Part shown: positions 1-8,527 of the stretch, in pieces
Layout: the number at the start of each line of letters is the position of its first letter
Numbering within the stretch: the stretch's first letter is position 1
Source of the DNA: Methylophaga thalassica
GTDB taxonomy: Bacteria > Pseudomonadota > Gammaproteobacteria > Nitrosococcales > Methylophagaceae
Reading direction: 5' to 3'
Assembly (NCBI RefSeq): GCF_030159795.1
Contig: NZ_BSND01000004.1
Span: forward strand, 248,001-312,000
Length of the DNA stretch: 64,000 nt
Program-made: the position numbers and the translations under genes
The notes under the pieces: generated by a model
What the model saw: the letters and a program-made list of their open reading frames with translations, nothing else
Database searches by the model: none
What the model was told of the DNA's origin: nothing

Positions 1-2788
1 AGATGGTTTTATTAAATTTAATTTTAAAGCTGTCACGCACATCTGGATTCAGTTTTTCGGCACCGGAGACAACAATACGTAAAGACTCCAACATTAACGG
101 TTCCACTTTACGGTTACGCACATACATACGAAGAAATGTTGATGTACCACACAGAATCGTGCCACGGAAAGTCGCGATGCCTTTGGCAATATTTCTGACA
201 TCGGTTGGGTCCGGGTGACAAATCACTGGTAGTGACTCGACCAGTGGTAATAAGGTGGTCACGGTTAAGCCAAAAGCATGAAACAGCGGCAAAACAGACA
301 TAACCACATCATCACGTTCTGTATTAAGAACATCCGCTACCTGTTTGATATTACTGATAACATTTCGGTGCGACAGTAAGACACCTTTCGGCGACCCTTC
401 ACTGCCGGATGAAAATAGAATCACCGCAGGATCTTCTGCTTTTACCGCGGTCATATAACGCGCTTTGATAACTTCCAGCGGCATTAAACGGACAAAAATC
501 ATCATGCTGATGAAGTCACGCTTTTTAATATTCTGACGTAAATCTTCCATATAGAGCAGATTTTTCGCCTTATCTATAAGGCTCGCATCAAACCCTTTAT
601 TACTGAGTTTTTCCACAAATTTTCTGGAAGTAATAATCGTGTTGATATCGGCTTTTTCGATGGCTGCAGCCAGCGCCTCAGCAGATGCGGTAAAGTTGAG
701 ATTGACCAGCGTTTTTCCCTTCAACAAACTGGCAATATTGGCAATAACACCCGCACTGGAGCTTGGCATTAAAATGCCGATATTTTGGTGGCAGTCAGCA
801 GGAATCTGTTTAGAAAATAAAATCGACGCACTCAGCATTCTGTGACCACTCATCGTAGAGCCTATGATGTCTGCGGCGGCCATTTCACTGCCCTGACGTT
901 TTAAACCTTTGATAATGGCTTCAGGTAATGGCTCCAAGGTTTCGGTATAACTCGTCCATGCATCTACCGAAAGTTGTAAAACGGCTTGTTTGACCGCAAA
1001 CCGATCTGAATTTATGGCGAGTGGTTCGCCAAAAGCCACAATTAAATCTGAAAAAGACTGTTTACTACGCAGTGTTTTTAAACGATCACTTGAGCGGGAA
1101 AAACGACTTCCCCATAAACCACGAAGATAAAAAGGCACAATTACCGCATTGGCGTCTGCTGCAGCGACTTCAAAGCCACGCTGAAACTCGCCCAAATGAC
1201 CATTACGACTGATCGCACCTTCCGGGAATAAACACACGACTTCACCGTTATTTAAACTTTCCCGTACCGCATCAAGTGCTTGTTTACTGCCCCCTGTACC
1301 AACAGGAATAATATTAAAGAACTCAAAGATAAAACGCAGATACCAGCGTTCATATATCGATTTTGCCATGACAAAGCGAAGCGGACGTGGGCTTGCCATT
1401 TGTACAATCGCCCAGTCGATCCAGCTGATATGGTTACCCAGCATCAATACACCACCACTGGCGGGAATACGTTCCATATTGAGTACTGTCAGACGGTAAC
1501 GTAATGAAAACACCAATGAGACAACAAGACGTGCCAGTGACTGAGGTAATTGCGTAATAGTGTAGACAGCACCAATTAGAGCCACCGCCAACAAAATGGC
1601 AAAAATGCCCAGACTGTTCATACCCGCATAAGCAGCTAGCATCGTCAGGATCAGAAATAACAACATGGCAATGTTTTGCACAAAGTTATTCCCTGCCAGG
1701 ATACGGCCCATCTGACCCGCTTTGGCATGATATTGAATCAAAGCATTCAGTGGCACCAGATAAAGTCCACCAAATACCCCGAGTAAAAAGAAGTTAATGG
1801 CCTGTAAAAATGGCGTGATAGCAAAGCTGACAAAGGCGACTGTTAATGCAACCCCCATTGCACCCACTGGAATAAGCCCGGTTTCAATATAATTTGACGA
1901 TACTTTACCGGCCATAAATGCCCCAATCACAATCCCGATACCGGCAAAAGCCATCGTGCCTTGAATAATAATGGTGTTGTCAATGCCAGCAATATCTTTA
2001 GCAAAAGCCGGAAAGGTAGCCAGCATAACCTGACATAAAGACCAGAACACAGCCAGACCAATCACCGATCGAAAGATCACCTGGTTACTGGACAACTCTT
2101 TCATAATAGTAATGGCGGAACGACCACTAAGATAAGCTTTAGTATCGAATTCATGCTCTTTTCTGATGCTAGATTTTTGCTCGAGCTTTAATGTCGCGAA
2201 CCACTCTATTGTGGATAAAAGCACTAAAATCCAGCCCAGCGATGCAATCAACGGCAAAATATCCTGAGGCTGACGATAATAATGATTGCTCAATAAAGAC
2301 TCGAAGCCAAAACTAAATGCCAGTGTCCCCAGCAAAATTGCTGTTGTCGTCACCGCCTGAATCACACCATTGCCTGAGGCAAGCTGTTTTACACCGACCA
2401 GTTCTTTTATATAGCCATACTTGGCTGGAGAATAAATCGCACTTTGAATAGACAATGCCAGTGTCATTAAAAAGGCAGCCCAGAACCAGCCTAGATAATA
2501 AAAAATCGTAATCAAAACAGTGGCAACGATGGCGGATAAGGCGCTGTATTGCATCACTTTATTTTTAGGATATTTATCAGAAAGAAACGATGATGGGGTC
2601 ATCATCAGTATAAACGGTAACAGGATTAAGGCATTGACCAATGCTGAGAGCATGATTTGCACATCACCGTCATAGGTTTTAAAAATAGTGTTTTGTATCA
2701 GTATTTTATGCCCAAGATCGACAAAGGCATTCAAAAAAGCAATCAAACTGAATAACAAGAATCCCTTGATAGCAAATAGCGCTCGCAT
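1..2788 (-). CDS. LplT-like MFS / PlsC acyltransferase / AMP-binding ligase fusion (Aas-type), 3' end missing
   Basis: About 929 residues are visible before the frame leaves the window at base 1, so this is a partial gene. It starts at ATG 2788. Residues 1 to about 400 form a 12-segment MFS carrier like the lysophospholipid flippase LplT. At about residue 454 comes NHISWID, the H-x4-D acyltransferase motif, then FPEGAIS, both typical of PlsC acyltransferases. From about residue 640 an AMP-binding acyl-CoA/ACP ligase begins, with its phosphate loop SSGSEGSPKG near residue 790. In E. coli lplT and aas are two genes that import lysophospholipid and re-acylate it at the inner membrane; here all three activities are joined. 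Going by LplT plus Aas lengths, roughly 200 residues of the ligase C-terminus are outside the window. Family known; substrate inferred. Confidence 0.9.
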   Translation of the reverse strand, partial: MRALFAIKGFLLFSLIAFLNAFVDLGHKILIQNTIFKTYDGDVQIMLSALVNALILLPFILMMTPSSFLSDKYPKNKVMQYSALSAIVATVLITIFYYLGWFWAAFLMTLALSIQSAIYSPAKYGYIKELVGVKQLASGNGVIQAVTTTAILLGTLAFSFGFESLLSNHYYRQPQDILPLIASLGWILVLLSTIEWFATLKLEQKSSIRKEHEFDTKAYLSGRSAITIMKELSSNQVIFRSVIGLAVFWSLCQVMLATFPAFAKDIAGIDNTIIIQGTMAFAGIGIVIGAFMAGKVSSNYIETGLIPVGAMGVALTVAFVSFAITPFLQAINFFLLGVFGGLYLVPLNALIQYHAKAGQMGRILAGNNFVQNIAMLLFLILTMLAAYAGMNSLGIFAILLAVALIGAVYTITQLPQSLARLVVSLVFSLRYRLTVLNMERIPASGGVLMLGNHISWIDWAIVQMASPRPLRFVMAKSIYERWYLRFIFEFFNIIPVGTGGSKQALDAVRESLNNGEVVCLFPEGAISRNGHLGEFQRGFEVAAADANAVIVPFYLRGLWGSRFSRSSDRLKTLRSKQSFSDLIVAFGEPLAINSDRFAVKQAVLQLSVDAWTSYTETLEPLPEAIIKGLKRQGSEMAAADIIGSTMSGHRMLSASILFSKQIPADCHQNIGILMPSSSAGVIANIASLLKGKTLVNLNFTASAEALAAAIEKADINTIITSRKFVEKLSNKGFDASLIDKAKNLLYMEDLRQNIKKRDFISMMIFVRLMPLEVIKARYMTAVKAEDPAVILFSSGSEGSPKGVLLSHRNVISNIKQVADVLNTERDDVVMSVLPLFHAFGLTVTTLLPLVESLPVICHPDPTDVRNIAKGIATFRGTILCGTSTFLRMYVRNRKVEPLMLESLRIVVSGAEKLNPDVRDSFKIKFNKTI

Positions 2789-2880
2789 GCATAGTCCTTT
2801 TGGTGAATCATCAATGACAGGCAACACGATACAACAGCCATTTACTATTAGGGAAGTGCAGCAGTTAGATCCTGCCACTA

Positions 2881-2916
2881 GATAAACGATAGTTAGCTGA
2901 GAGAGTATCGTTTATC
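2881..2916. repeat. 10-bp perfect inverted repeat upstream of the LplT-Aas fusion
   Basis: Arms GATAAACGAT (2881-2890) and ATCGTTTATC (2907-2916) flank a 16-base spacer. It lies about 95 bases upstream of the fusion gene's start and about 50 bases before the decayed permease on the other strand, with no T-run on either side. It is more likely a regulator operator than a terminator. The heptamer GATAAAC recurs with its complement at 2985-3000. Confidence 0.5.
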
Positions 2917-2963
2917 ACTTTATTGAAAAACTGATTGAAAAAACACAAAGCGGCGGAGAAAAA

Positions 2964-3215
2964 ATGACCGAACTCAAGACCTTTGTTTATCGTGATAAAC
3001 GCCATATCTTTTTGTTATTAATTATCTGTTTTGCTGCCTGGGGCGTGGCTGCCCGCTAGTTAAAGTGTTCAGCAAAGTCTATGTCATGAGTCAGGAGAAC
3101 CGGCTTTGGTCTTGTTTGCGTATCATGGCACCTACTTTTGTCTCGCCTTCCCCACTGGGTGTTTTTTAATTGTCGCCACCTATGGTTATTTTGATCTTAA
3201 AAGTCCGCGTAGATA
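2964..3215 (+). pseudogene. Remnant of an MFS sugar permease (FucP/FHS-like)
   Basis: An ATG at 2964 with ribosome site GGAG (2954-2957) opens 31 codons that begin MTELKTFVYRDK and end at TAG 3057. Homology appears to continue in a second frame (PLVKVFSKVYVMSQEN, about 3053-3100) and then a third (PALVLFAYHGTYFCLAFPTG, followed by CFLIVATYGYF and a stop at 3213). The pieces match the first two membrane segments of L-fucose-permease-like carriers (pattern: WG-A, L-P-F, FAY-G-Y, P-G) and then jump straight to a typical last helix and tail. I infer two frameshifts or small deletions plus loss of about 1 kb of the middle. The family call is by eye; the broken frames are seen directly. Confidence 0.6.
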
Positions 3216-3598
3216 AAACAAACCAACTCCGTTGCTAATACTAAATTAACCATTTTCATAGCGACCGTTAAAACTGACAAAATTAGTTTTTACAGGCCGA
3301 TGGAATAGCATTAAACTTGTCGCGCTTGTCTGAACGATGGCTGAAATGTTCAAAGCAGAAGTAGTAAGGTCCCACATCTCGATTTGTCTATTAGCAAATT
3401 CCAATTTTGGCATCACTTCTGTGATAACAATGCTGTCTCACAGCGATCATATTTTGTGGCTATGTGATCGGGAACAAATTGCCTGACTTTAGCTCTACAC
3501 ACCATTGATTCAGTCAATATTTAAGTACTGTTCTCACAGTAGCGCTAATGCGTTTGCTCTGAAAACAGATCTTAAAATTTAAAAATTTGGAGCAACCC
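3216..3598. other. Non-coding stretch with two tandem hairpins before the antiporter
   Basis: No convincing gene is present in these 383 bases. Two adjacent short inverted repeats are visible: CTGTGA (3419-3424) with TCACAG (3438-3443), and CGATCA (3444-3449) with TGATCG (3465-3470). They could be part of a leader RNA or regulator sites for the antiporter gene. I could not match them to a known riboswitch. Confidence 0.35.
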
Positions 3599-4870
3599 AT
3601 GAACGCTTGGTATTTCCTCTGCTTTTTATCGGCGGTGTCGGTATTTATTGCTTTTGCTAATCAATATCTACTGAGGTTGCAAACGACTATTGCTATCACC
3701 ACTGGCTCAGTAGCCATGTCACTTCTGTTGATGGCATTAATTAAATTTGGTGGTAATGATCTGGCTGCATCCATCAGCGAAGCGTTTCAGGGATTAAACT
3801 TTAACCTTTTGTTATTAAAAGGGATGTTAGGCTTTCTTCTATTTGCTGGCGCCCTGGAAATTGACTTACATCTGCTTCGTCAGCAACGCTGGGAAATCAC
3901 CATCATGGCGTTGTTCTCCACCCTACTTTCTACCGTACTGATTGGTTATGCCAGTTTCTGGGTATTAGGTCTGTTAGGTTGGAACCTGCCACTAATTTAT
4001 TGCATGTTATTCGGCGCATTAATCAGCCCGACCGATCCGATAGCCGTACTGGCGATTATCAAAAAGATGAACGCACCGGAAAAAATATCCGTGCAGGTAG
4101 AAGGTGAATCGCTGTTTAACGACGGTGTCGGTCTGGTCGTTTTTACCACTATCTTTGCTTTAGCGTTCTCAGGTGCTGAACCTACCTTTTCTGGGGTAGC
4201 AGAGCTGTTTTTGGTGGATGCGGTTGGCGGTATCGTATTTGGCGCTGTGCTGGCCTTTGTAGCTCACTGGTGTATCTGTCGTAGTAATGATTCCAGTATT
4301 GAACTGCTAATTACTTTATGTATTCCAAGTGCAGGTTATGCATTAGCCAATGTGATTGATGTCTCAGGACCTCTAGCCATGGTGGTGAGTGGTATTGTTA
4401 TCGGCAATATCACCCGTACCGTCGGTTTCTCGGAACATAGTCAGTTTACCTTGTCACACTTCTGGCACACGGTAGATGCATTCCTAAATGCGCTTCTTTT
4501 TCTGTTAATCGGCCTGATGTTAGTAATTCTGCCAGTTAGCTGGACAGAAATCGGCCTGGGACTGGTGATGATTCCTTTGGTTCTTCTGGCCCGTTTTGCT
4601 AGCGTCGCTATACCTTATATTGGTTTTAAACGCTTCAGAACCTACGACGCACACGCTATTAAAATCCTGACTTGGGGAGGCTTGCGTGGCGGTCTGGCAC
4701 TGGCCATGGCAGCCTCTATTCCAAAAGAAGTTTTATTTGTGAATGGTGTCGATTACCACACCCTCTTATTGATGATGACCTATGTTGTGGTGATTTTCTC
4801 AATCGTTGTTCAGGGTTCAACCATTGCACCACTGATTAAACGTAGTATTGAAGCTCAGAAATCAGCATAG
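3599..4870 (+). CDS. Na+/H+ antiporter, CPA1 (NhaP-like)
   Basis: A 423-residue polytopic inner-membrane protein that exchanges Na+ (or K+) for protons, giving salt and pH tolerance. The CPA1 signature SPTDPIAV is at about residues 142-150, followed by ESLFNDGVG (about 169-177), the conserved acidic ion-binding region. WGGLRGGLALA near residue 358 is the second CPA1 hallmark. The chosen ATG at 3599 has GGAG six bases upstream; an in-frame TTG at 3587 lacks a ribosome site. The gene is alone, preceded by a 380-base non-coding stretch and followed by a hairpin terminator. Its C-terminus is short, without a TrkA domain. Confidence 0.92.
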   Translation: MNAWYFLCFLSAVSVFIAFANQYLLRLQTTIAITTGSVAMSLLLMALIKFGGNDLAASISEAFQGLNFNLLLLKGMLGFLLFAGALEIDLHLLRQQRWEITIMALFSTLLSTVLIGYASFWVLGLLGWNLPLIYCMLFGALISPTDPIAVLAIIKKMNAPEKISVQVEGESLFNDGVGLVVFTTIFALAFSGAEPTFSGVAELFLVDAVGGIVFGAVLAFVAHWCICRSNDSSIELLITLCIPSAGYALANVIDVSGPLAMVVSGIVIGNITRTVGFSEHSQFTLSHFWHTVDAFLNALLFLLIGLMLVILPVSWTEIGLGLVMIPLVLLARFASVAIPYIGFKRFRTYDAHAIKILTWGGLRGGLALAMAASIPKEVLFVNGVDYHTLLLMMTYVVVIFSIVVQGSTIAPLIKRSIEAQKSA

Positions 4871-4876
4871 AGAAAT

Positions 4877-4909
4877 AAACGGCATGGCTAACATGTCATG
4901 TCGTTTTTT
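4877..4909. terminator. Hairpin terminator between convergent antiporter and LysR genes
   Basis: AAACGGCATG (4877-4886) pairs with CATGTCGTTT (4897-4906), with one G-U pair, and runs into TTTTTT on the plus strand. It follows the antiporter stop by six bases and may also serve the convergent LysR gene. Confidence 0.6.
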
Positions 4910-4924
4910 CTGACTGCAGCCATC

Positions 4925-5812
4925 TCATTTTTTCTGACACCATGCTTTCATATAATCAATAAATGCCCGGGCTTTGCTCGATAAATACATAGTGGGCAAA
5001 TACATCGCATAGATATTTGCCCCCGGCGTTTCATACTCTTCTAGCACCGCTTCTAACTGTCCTGATGCGATAGCTTTATCGACGGTATAGGACGTCAACA
5101 TAATGACCCCCATGCCACCAATAGCGGCTTCCAACATCGCATCGGTGTTATTGACATTAAACCGCCCTTTGACCTCAACCGTTTCTATTTCCGTGTTTTT
5201 TTCAAAAATCCAATGGTTATAAGTTGGATTGGGGGTATAAACAATGGCTTGATGCGCTGCCAAATCTGCCGGTACCTTTGGTTTGCCAAACTTCTGCCAA
5301 TACGCGGGTGATGCACAAACAACGCGATGTGTTGTGCTAAGGAGTTTAGCCACATACAGTGGCGGCGGCTCTCGAGTTAAACGAATAGCAATATCGTAAC
5401 CTTCATCGGCCAAATCAACCGTTCTGTCACTAACATCCATTTCAACAGACACTTCAGGATATTCATCTAGAAAACCTGGAATCGCTTCAGCCACCTGATG
5501 TGATCCAAAGGTAACCGGTGCTGTAATGCGTAATAAACCACGGGGCGTATCGTTTAAATACGTCACTGCCGCCTCAGCTTCATGAGCTACCGATATTACT
5601 TTACGGCAATGGTGATAAAAAATACGGCCTTCTTCAGTCAAACTTAACCGGCGTGTTGATCGGAATAACAGTCTTGCCCCAAGTTCTTTTTCCAATGCTG
5701 TAATTCTTTTGCTTACTACAGGTGTTGAAATACCTAGTTGTTTTGCTGCAGCAGTAAATCCACCTGCATCAATTACAGCGCCAAAGATCACCATATCATC
5801 CAGCGATTGCAT
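4925..5812 (-). CDS. LysR-family transcriptional regulator
   Basis: A 295-residue LysR regulator with an N-terminal winged helix-turn-helix (residues about 5-62, containing TAAAKQLGISTPVVSKRI) and a substrate-binding domain beginning near residue 90 (GLLRITAPVTFG). It resembles the CrgA-type group. The start is set at ATG 5812 because AGGA lies six bases upstream; ATG 5818 directly abuts that AGGA. It is divergent from the EamA transporter at 5914, with about 100 bases between them, which is the usual arrangement in which a LysR protein controls both itself and its neighbour. The effector is unknown. Confidence 0.9.
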   Translation of the reverse strand: MQSLDDMVIFGAVIDAGGFTAAAKQLGISTPVVSKRITALEKELGARLLFRSTRRLSLTEEGRIFYHHCRKVISVAHEAEAAVTYLNDTPRGLLRITAPVTFGSHQVAEAIPGFLDEYPEVSVEMDVSDRTVDLADEGYDIAIRLTREPPPLYVAKLLSTTHRVVCASPAYWQKFGKPKVPADLAAHQAIVYTPNPTYNHWIFEKNTEIETVEVKGRFNVNNTDAMLEAAIGGMGVIMLTSYTVDKAIASGQLEAVLEEYETPGANIYAMYLPTMYLSSKARAFIDYMKAWCQKK

Positions 5813-5913
5813 AACCATTCCTAAATATTCAGAAACAATAATTTTCTAAAAACAGCAATTATAGATTTATAGGAAAAAGTTACAATAACACCACGGTAAA
5901 AAAGGATCGAGTG

Positions 5914-6843
5914 ATGGATACAAAAAATATGAGCTGGGGGATTGTGATGCTGCTTGCTGCCACACTTTCATGGGGTGGAATGTTTCCTATCGCTAAGCCT
6001 GCTTTAGAGATTATTGATCCCTACTACATCACGCTGATTCGTTATGGAATTGCTGCTGTGCTTTTTGTCGTCATCTTATGGTGTGTTGAAGGCAAACAAG
6101 CATTTCGGCTTCATAACAGATTATTACCATTACTTTTTCTCGGTACATTAGGGTTTGCAGGATTCAATCTGCTGGCGTTTACCGGACTCACACACTCTAA
6201 ACCAGAACATGGCGCCGTCATTATTGCCATGATGCCGATGATAACGGTTTTACTTAGCTGGTTTCTAAAAGGCCATAAACCCCATACGTTTACCTTAGTG
6301 ACAATTATGGCTGCATTTCTAGGTGTGTTTTTGGTGATAACCAGTGGTCACCCACAACAAGCCTTTGCTGGGGGTAAGTTGGAATGGGATTTGTTATTCC
6401 TCAGCGGAGCTATCTGCTGGGTCGCTTACACGATGGGAGCAGAACGCTTCCCAGACTGGTCTCCGCTTCGTTACACCACCATTACCTGTGTATTGGGTGC
6501 CATTGCCATCGGTATCATCACGTTTGTACTAACCATGAATCATGATATTCATACACCCACCTTGGCAACACTTGGTGAGCTTCATTGGACAATCGCTTAT
6601 TTGGTCATTATGGGGGCATTAATTGCCGTCTTAAGCTGGAATGCGGGCATTAAATTACTCGGTCCAGTAAATGGTGTTTTATTTATTAATTTTGTCCCTA
6701 TTACCGCATTTACCATTGGGGTAATCAATGGTCGCTCATTTAGTCATGCAGAAATACTTGGAGCAGCCATCGTGATAACGGCATTAATTTCAAACAATCT
6801 GTTTTTACGCTACAGGCAACAAATGACACTCGTTAAGAGTTAG
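5914..6843 (+). CDS. EamA/DMT-family metabolite transporter
   Basis: A 309-residue inner-membrane protein with ten predicted membrane helices, in two EamA halves (residues about 10-145 and 155-300). Such proteins export amino acids, nucleosides or other metabolites; the substrate here cannot be read from sequence. ATG 5914 is preferred over GTG 5911, since AAGGA (5902-5906) sits seven bases upstream of it. It is divergent from a LysR regulator, likely its controller. Its stop overlaps tail to tail with the DUF3861 gene on the other strand (shared bases 6840-6843). Confidence 0.9.
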   Translation: MDTKNMSWGIVMLLAATLSWGGMFPIAKPALEIIDPYYITLIRYGIAAVLFVVILWCVEGKQAFRLHNRLLPLLFLGTLGFAGFNLLAFTGLTHSKPEHGAVIIAMMPMITVLLSWFLKGHKPHTFTLVTIMAAFLGVFLVITSGHPQQAFAGGKLEWDLLFLSGAICWVAYTMGAERFPDWSPLRYTTITCVLGAIAIGIITFVLTMNHDIHTPTLATLGELHWTIAYLVIMGALIAVLSWNAGIKLLGPVNGVLFINFVPITAFTIGVINGRSFSHAEILGAAIVITALISNNLFLRYRQQMTLVKS

Positions 6844-7151
6844 CCATATCGAGTTAGCATCTCCTGTTGATAAGACTGTTTGAGCAGATCCATGAAGTGT
6901 TTAAAAAATGGTTGAAAATCAGAAAATATGGCTTTGTTTTTGTTTTCAGCCATCGCATCACTGAGTAACTTCAAGCCCAGTGCAAATGACGCCGCAGACT
7001 CTGTAGTAAAGTCTCCCCGCTTTTGCAGGCATTCAGCCATCATCAATAACTCATCCTGACTATCGATATGAAATGACAGCGGTGAGGCAACATAGATATT
7101 TGTTTCTTGATTCGTCACAGATTGTAATGTGACCCTCATCGGCTTTTTCAT
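6840..7151 (-). CDS. DUF3861 family small protein
   Basis: A 103-residue soluble protein resembling DUF3861: an N-terminal strand MRVTLQSV, a middle section with SFHIDSQDELL, and a helical tail with LGLKLLSDAM and FFKHFMDLL. Function unknown. ATG 7151 is chosen because AGGAG (7161-7165) lies nine bases upstream; a TTG at 7157 would be too close to it. The gene stands alone and overlaps the end of the convergent EamA gene by four bases. The family call rests on remembered pattern, not a search. Confidence 0.7.
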   Translation of the reverse strand: MKKPMRVTLQSVTNQETNIYVASPLSFHIDSQDELLMMAECLQKRGDFTTESAASFALGLKLLSDAMAENKNKAIFSDFQPFFKHFMDLLKQSYQQEMLTRYG

Positions 7152-7300
7152 TAGCAATGACTCCTCTTGGCCAAAATGGATAACGACGAGCCAGTTACAG
7201 TCAGCATTGAAGGCGTCTCATCGTTGCCAAAGAGTATTACTGATATAGAGTTAAAGCTGAGTTAATGAGCGTGTAAAACTATGCAAAGATATGACAATGA

Positions 7301-7339
7301 AATTCAACCCAGTCGCATACGCAGCTACCGGGTTGAATT
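7301..7339. terminator. Perfect 10-bp stem after the DUF2059 gene
   Basis: AATTCAACCC (7301-7310) and GGGTTGAATT (7330-7339) form a perfect stem with a 19-base loop, eight bases beyond the DUF2059 stop. There is no strong T-run on either side, so it may be an RNA-protecting hairpin or weak terminator. Confidence 0.4.
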
Positions 7340-7346
7340 ATTAAAC

Positions 7347-7811
7347 TTATTTTGCTTCTTTTTTAAGGCGTTCCGCTTCAGCTTTAATCATCGCCTCTAA
7401 CTCACCGATATGAGCTTGTACTCGTTTAGCACCGATTTCACCGCCTTGGCGCATCAGCTGAGGCATCAATTTAATCGCTTTTTGCCCTGTTTTACTGCCA
7501 TAAAAATCACGGATATCTTTTAACTCTTGTGCGGTAAACGCGTCGGCATAAATTCGAATAATGTCAGGCTTTAAGCTTTCATAACTCATATACTTTTTGA
7601 AAAACGTCAACATCACCGAACGAAATGGCGCCAATGATGGGTTATTGTTAATTTGCACATCCAGCATCTGTTCCATTGACTGCTCTAATGCTGACTTCAT
7701 GCCGACCGCTTCCATCAGTTCAGCCGCTTCTTTTTCTGATGCCGTATCAGCGAGGGTTATCTGACTGGCAGCTAACAGTAATGCCAGAGCAAAAAATTGA
7801 ATAAATTTCAT
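7347..7811 (-). CDS. DUF2059 periplasmic protein
   Basis: A 154-residue protein with a clear Sec signal peptide (MKFIQFFALALLLAAS, cleavage after ITLA-DTA) and then a DUF2059 region: all-helical, with LMEAVGMKSALEQSM and the typical DFYGSKTGQKAI segment near residues 103-114. It should be periplasmic; its function is unknown. GGAGATGAA precedes ATG 7811, a good ribosome site. A 10-bp stem-loop follows the stop. It lies 36 bases downstream of the NUDIX gene on the same strand and may be co-transcribed with it. Confidence 0.85.
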   Translation of the reverse strand: MKFIQFFALALLLAASQITLADTASEKEAAELMEAVGMKSALEQSMEQMLDVQINNNPSLAPFRSVMLTFFKKYMSYESLKPDIIRIYADAFTAQELKDIRDFYGSKTGQKAIKLMPQLMRQGGEIGAKRVQAHIGELEAMIKAEAERLKKEAK

Positions 7812-7846
7812 TTCATCTCCATAGGGTATTAAAAGTAAATGTTGGT

Positions 7847-8476
7847 CTAATCAAATAAGGTAGGTCGATCAGGATTACACACAAACTCCCAAGCATGATG
7901 AATATCAGTGGCAATCACTCTACCTTTGGATAAGGGTGGCAAATCATCAATCGAAAAATAGCCCACATCAGCCGTTTCCATCCCAGCTTTTATTTCTTGC
8001 TCCGGCAGCGCTTCACATAAGAAAAAAAGCTTGTAAAAATCACGGATGTCCGGTGTATATTCACCTTTAGCTTTATGTCTGACTGCATATAAATGTGACG
8101 CTTTGACAATAATTCCGGCCTCTTCAAACACTTCTTTTTCGGTATTCTCAGCTGCCGATAGACCTAAATCAGCATAACCACCGGGTAAACTCCACAAACC
8201 GTCAATCTTTTCTTTCACTAGTAATACACGTTTATCTTTGAATACGACGCCTCTAACATCAATTTTTGGTGTAATGTAACCGCCATCATCGACATCAGGG
8301 CGAAATAAATTTTCAATCGCGGTTAAGGGTGTATTAGCTAATGAAGCCAACAGTTGCTGAGCTAGTGTTGAAATATCCTGATAGCGTTCAAGATCATATT
8401 CGTTATGACTAAATTCACGTCCTGTCTCTGCAATAGCATGTATGCGCTTTACCGCTTGCAGCCAAATGTTTTCCAT
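7847..8476 (-). CDS. NUDIX hydrolase with N-terminal helical domain
   Basis: A 209-residue protein. Residues 1-60 look like the helical N-terminal region found in ADP-ribose-pyrophosphatase-like NUDIX enzymes (PF12535 type), and residues about 68-200 are the NUDIX fold. The box reads GGYADLGLSAAEN then KEVFEEAGI near residue 100. The catalytic EVFEE core is intact, but the usual Glu six residues after the first box Gly is Leu, and the Arg before the first Glu is Lys. Likely substrate is a nucleoside diphosphate-X such as ADP-ribose or an alarmone; not resolvable. GAGGAAG lies upstream of ATG 8476. Confidence 0.85.
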   Translation of the reverse strand: MENIWLQAVKRIHAIAETGREFSHNEYDLERYQDISTLAQQLLASLANTPLTAIENLFRPDVDDGGYITPKIDVRGVVFKDKRVLLVKEKIDGLWSLPGGYADLGLSAAENTEKEVFEEAGIIVKASHLYAVRHKAKGEYTPDIRDFYKLFFLCEALPEQEIKAGMETADVGYFSIDDLPPLSKGRVIATDIHHAWEFVCNPDRPTLFD

Positions 8477-8527
8477 TTTTTCTTCCTCGCATCATAAGAG
8501 TTTAACGTCGATACGACTCATTTCTTT

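Noticed and set aside
7301-7339. Mobile REP-type element after DUF2059
   Set aside because: The 10-bp stem occurs once in the window; a single hairpin after a gene is better read as a terminator or RNA end structure.
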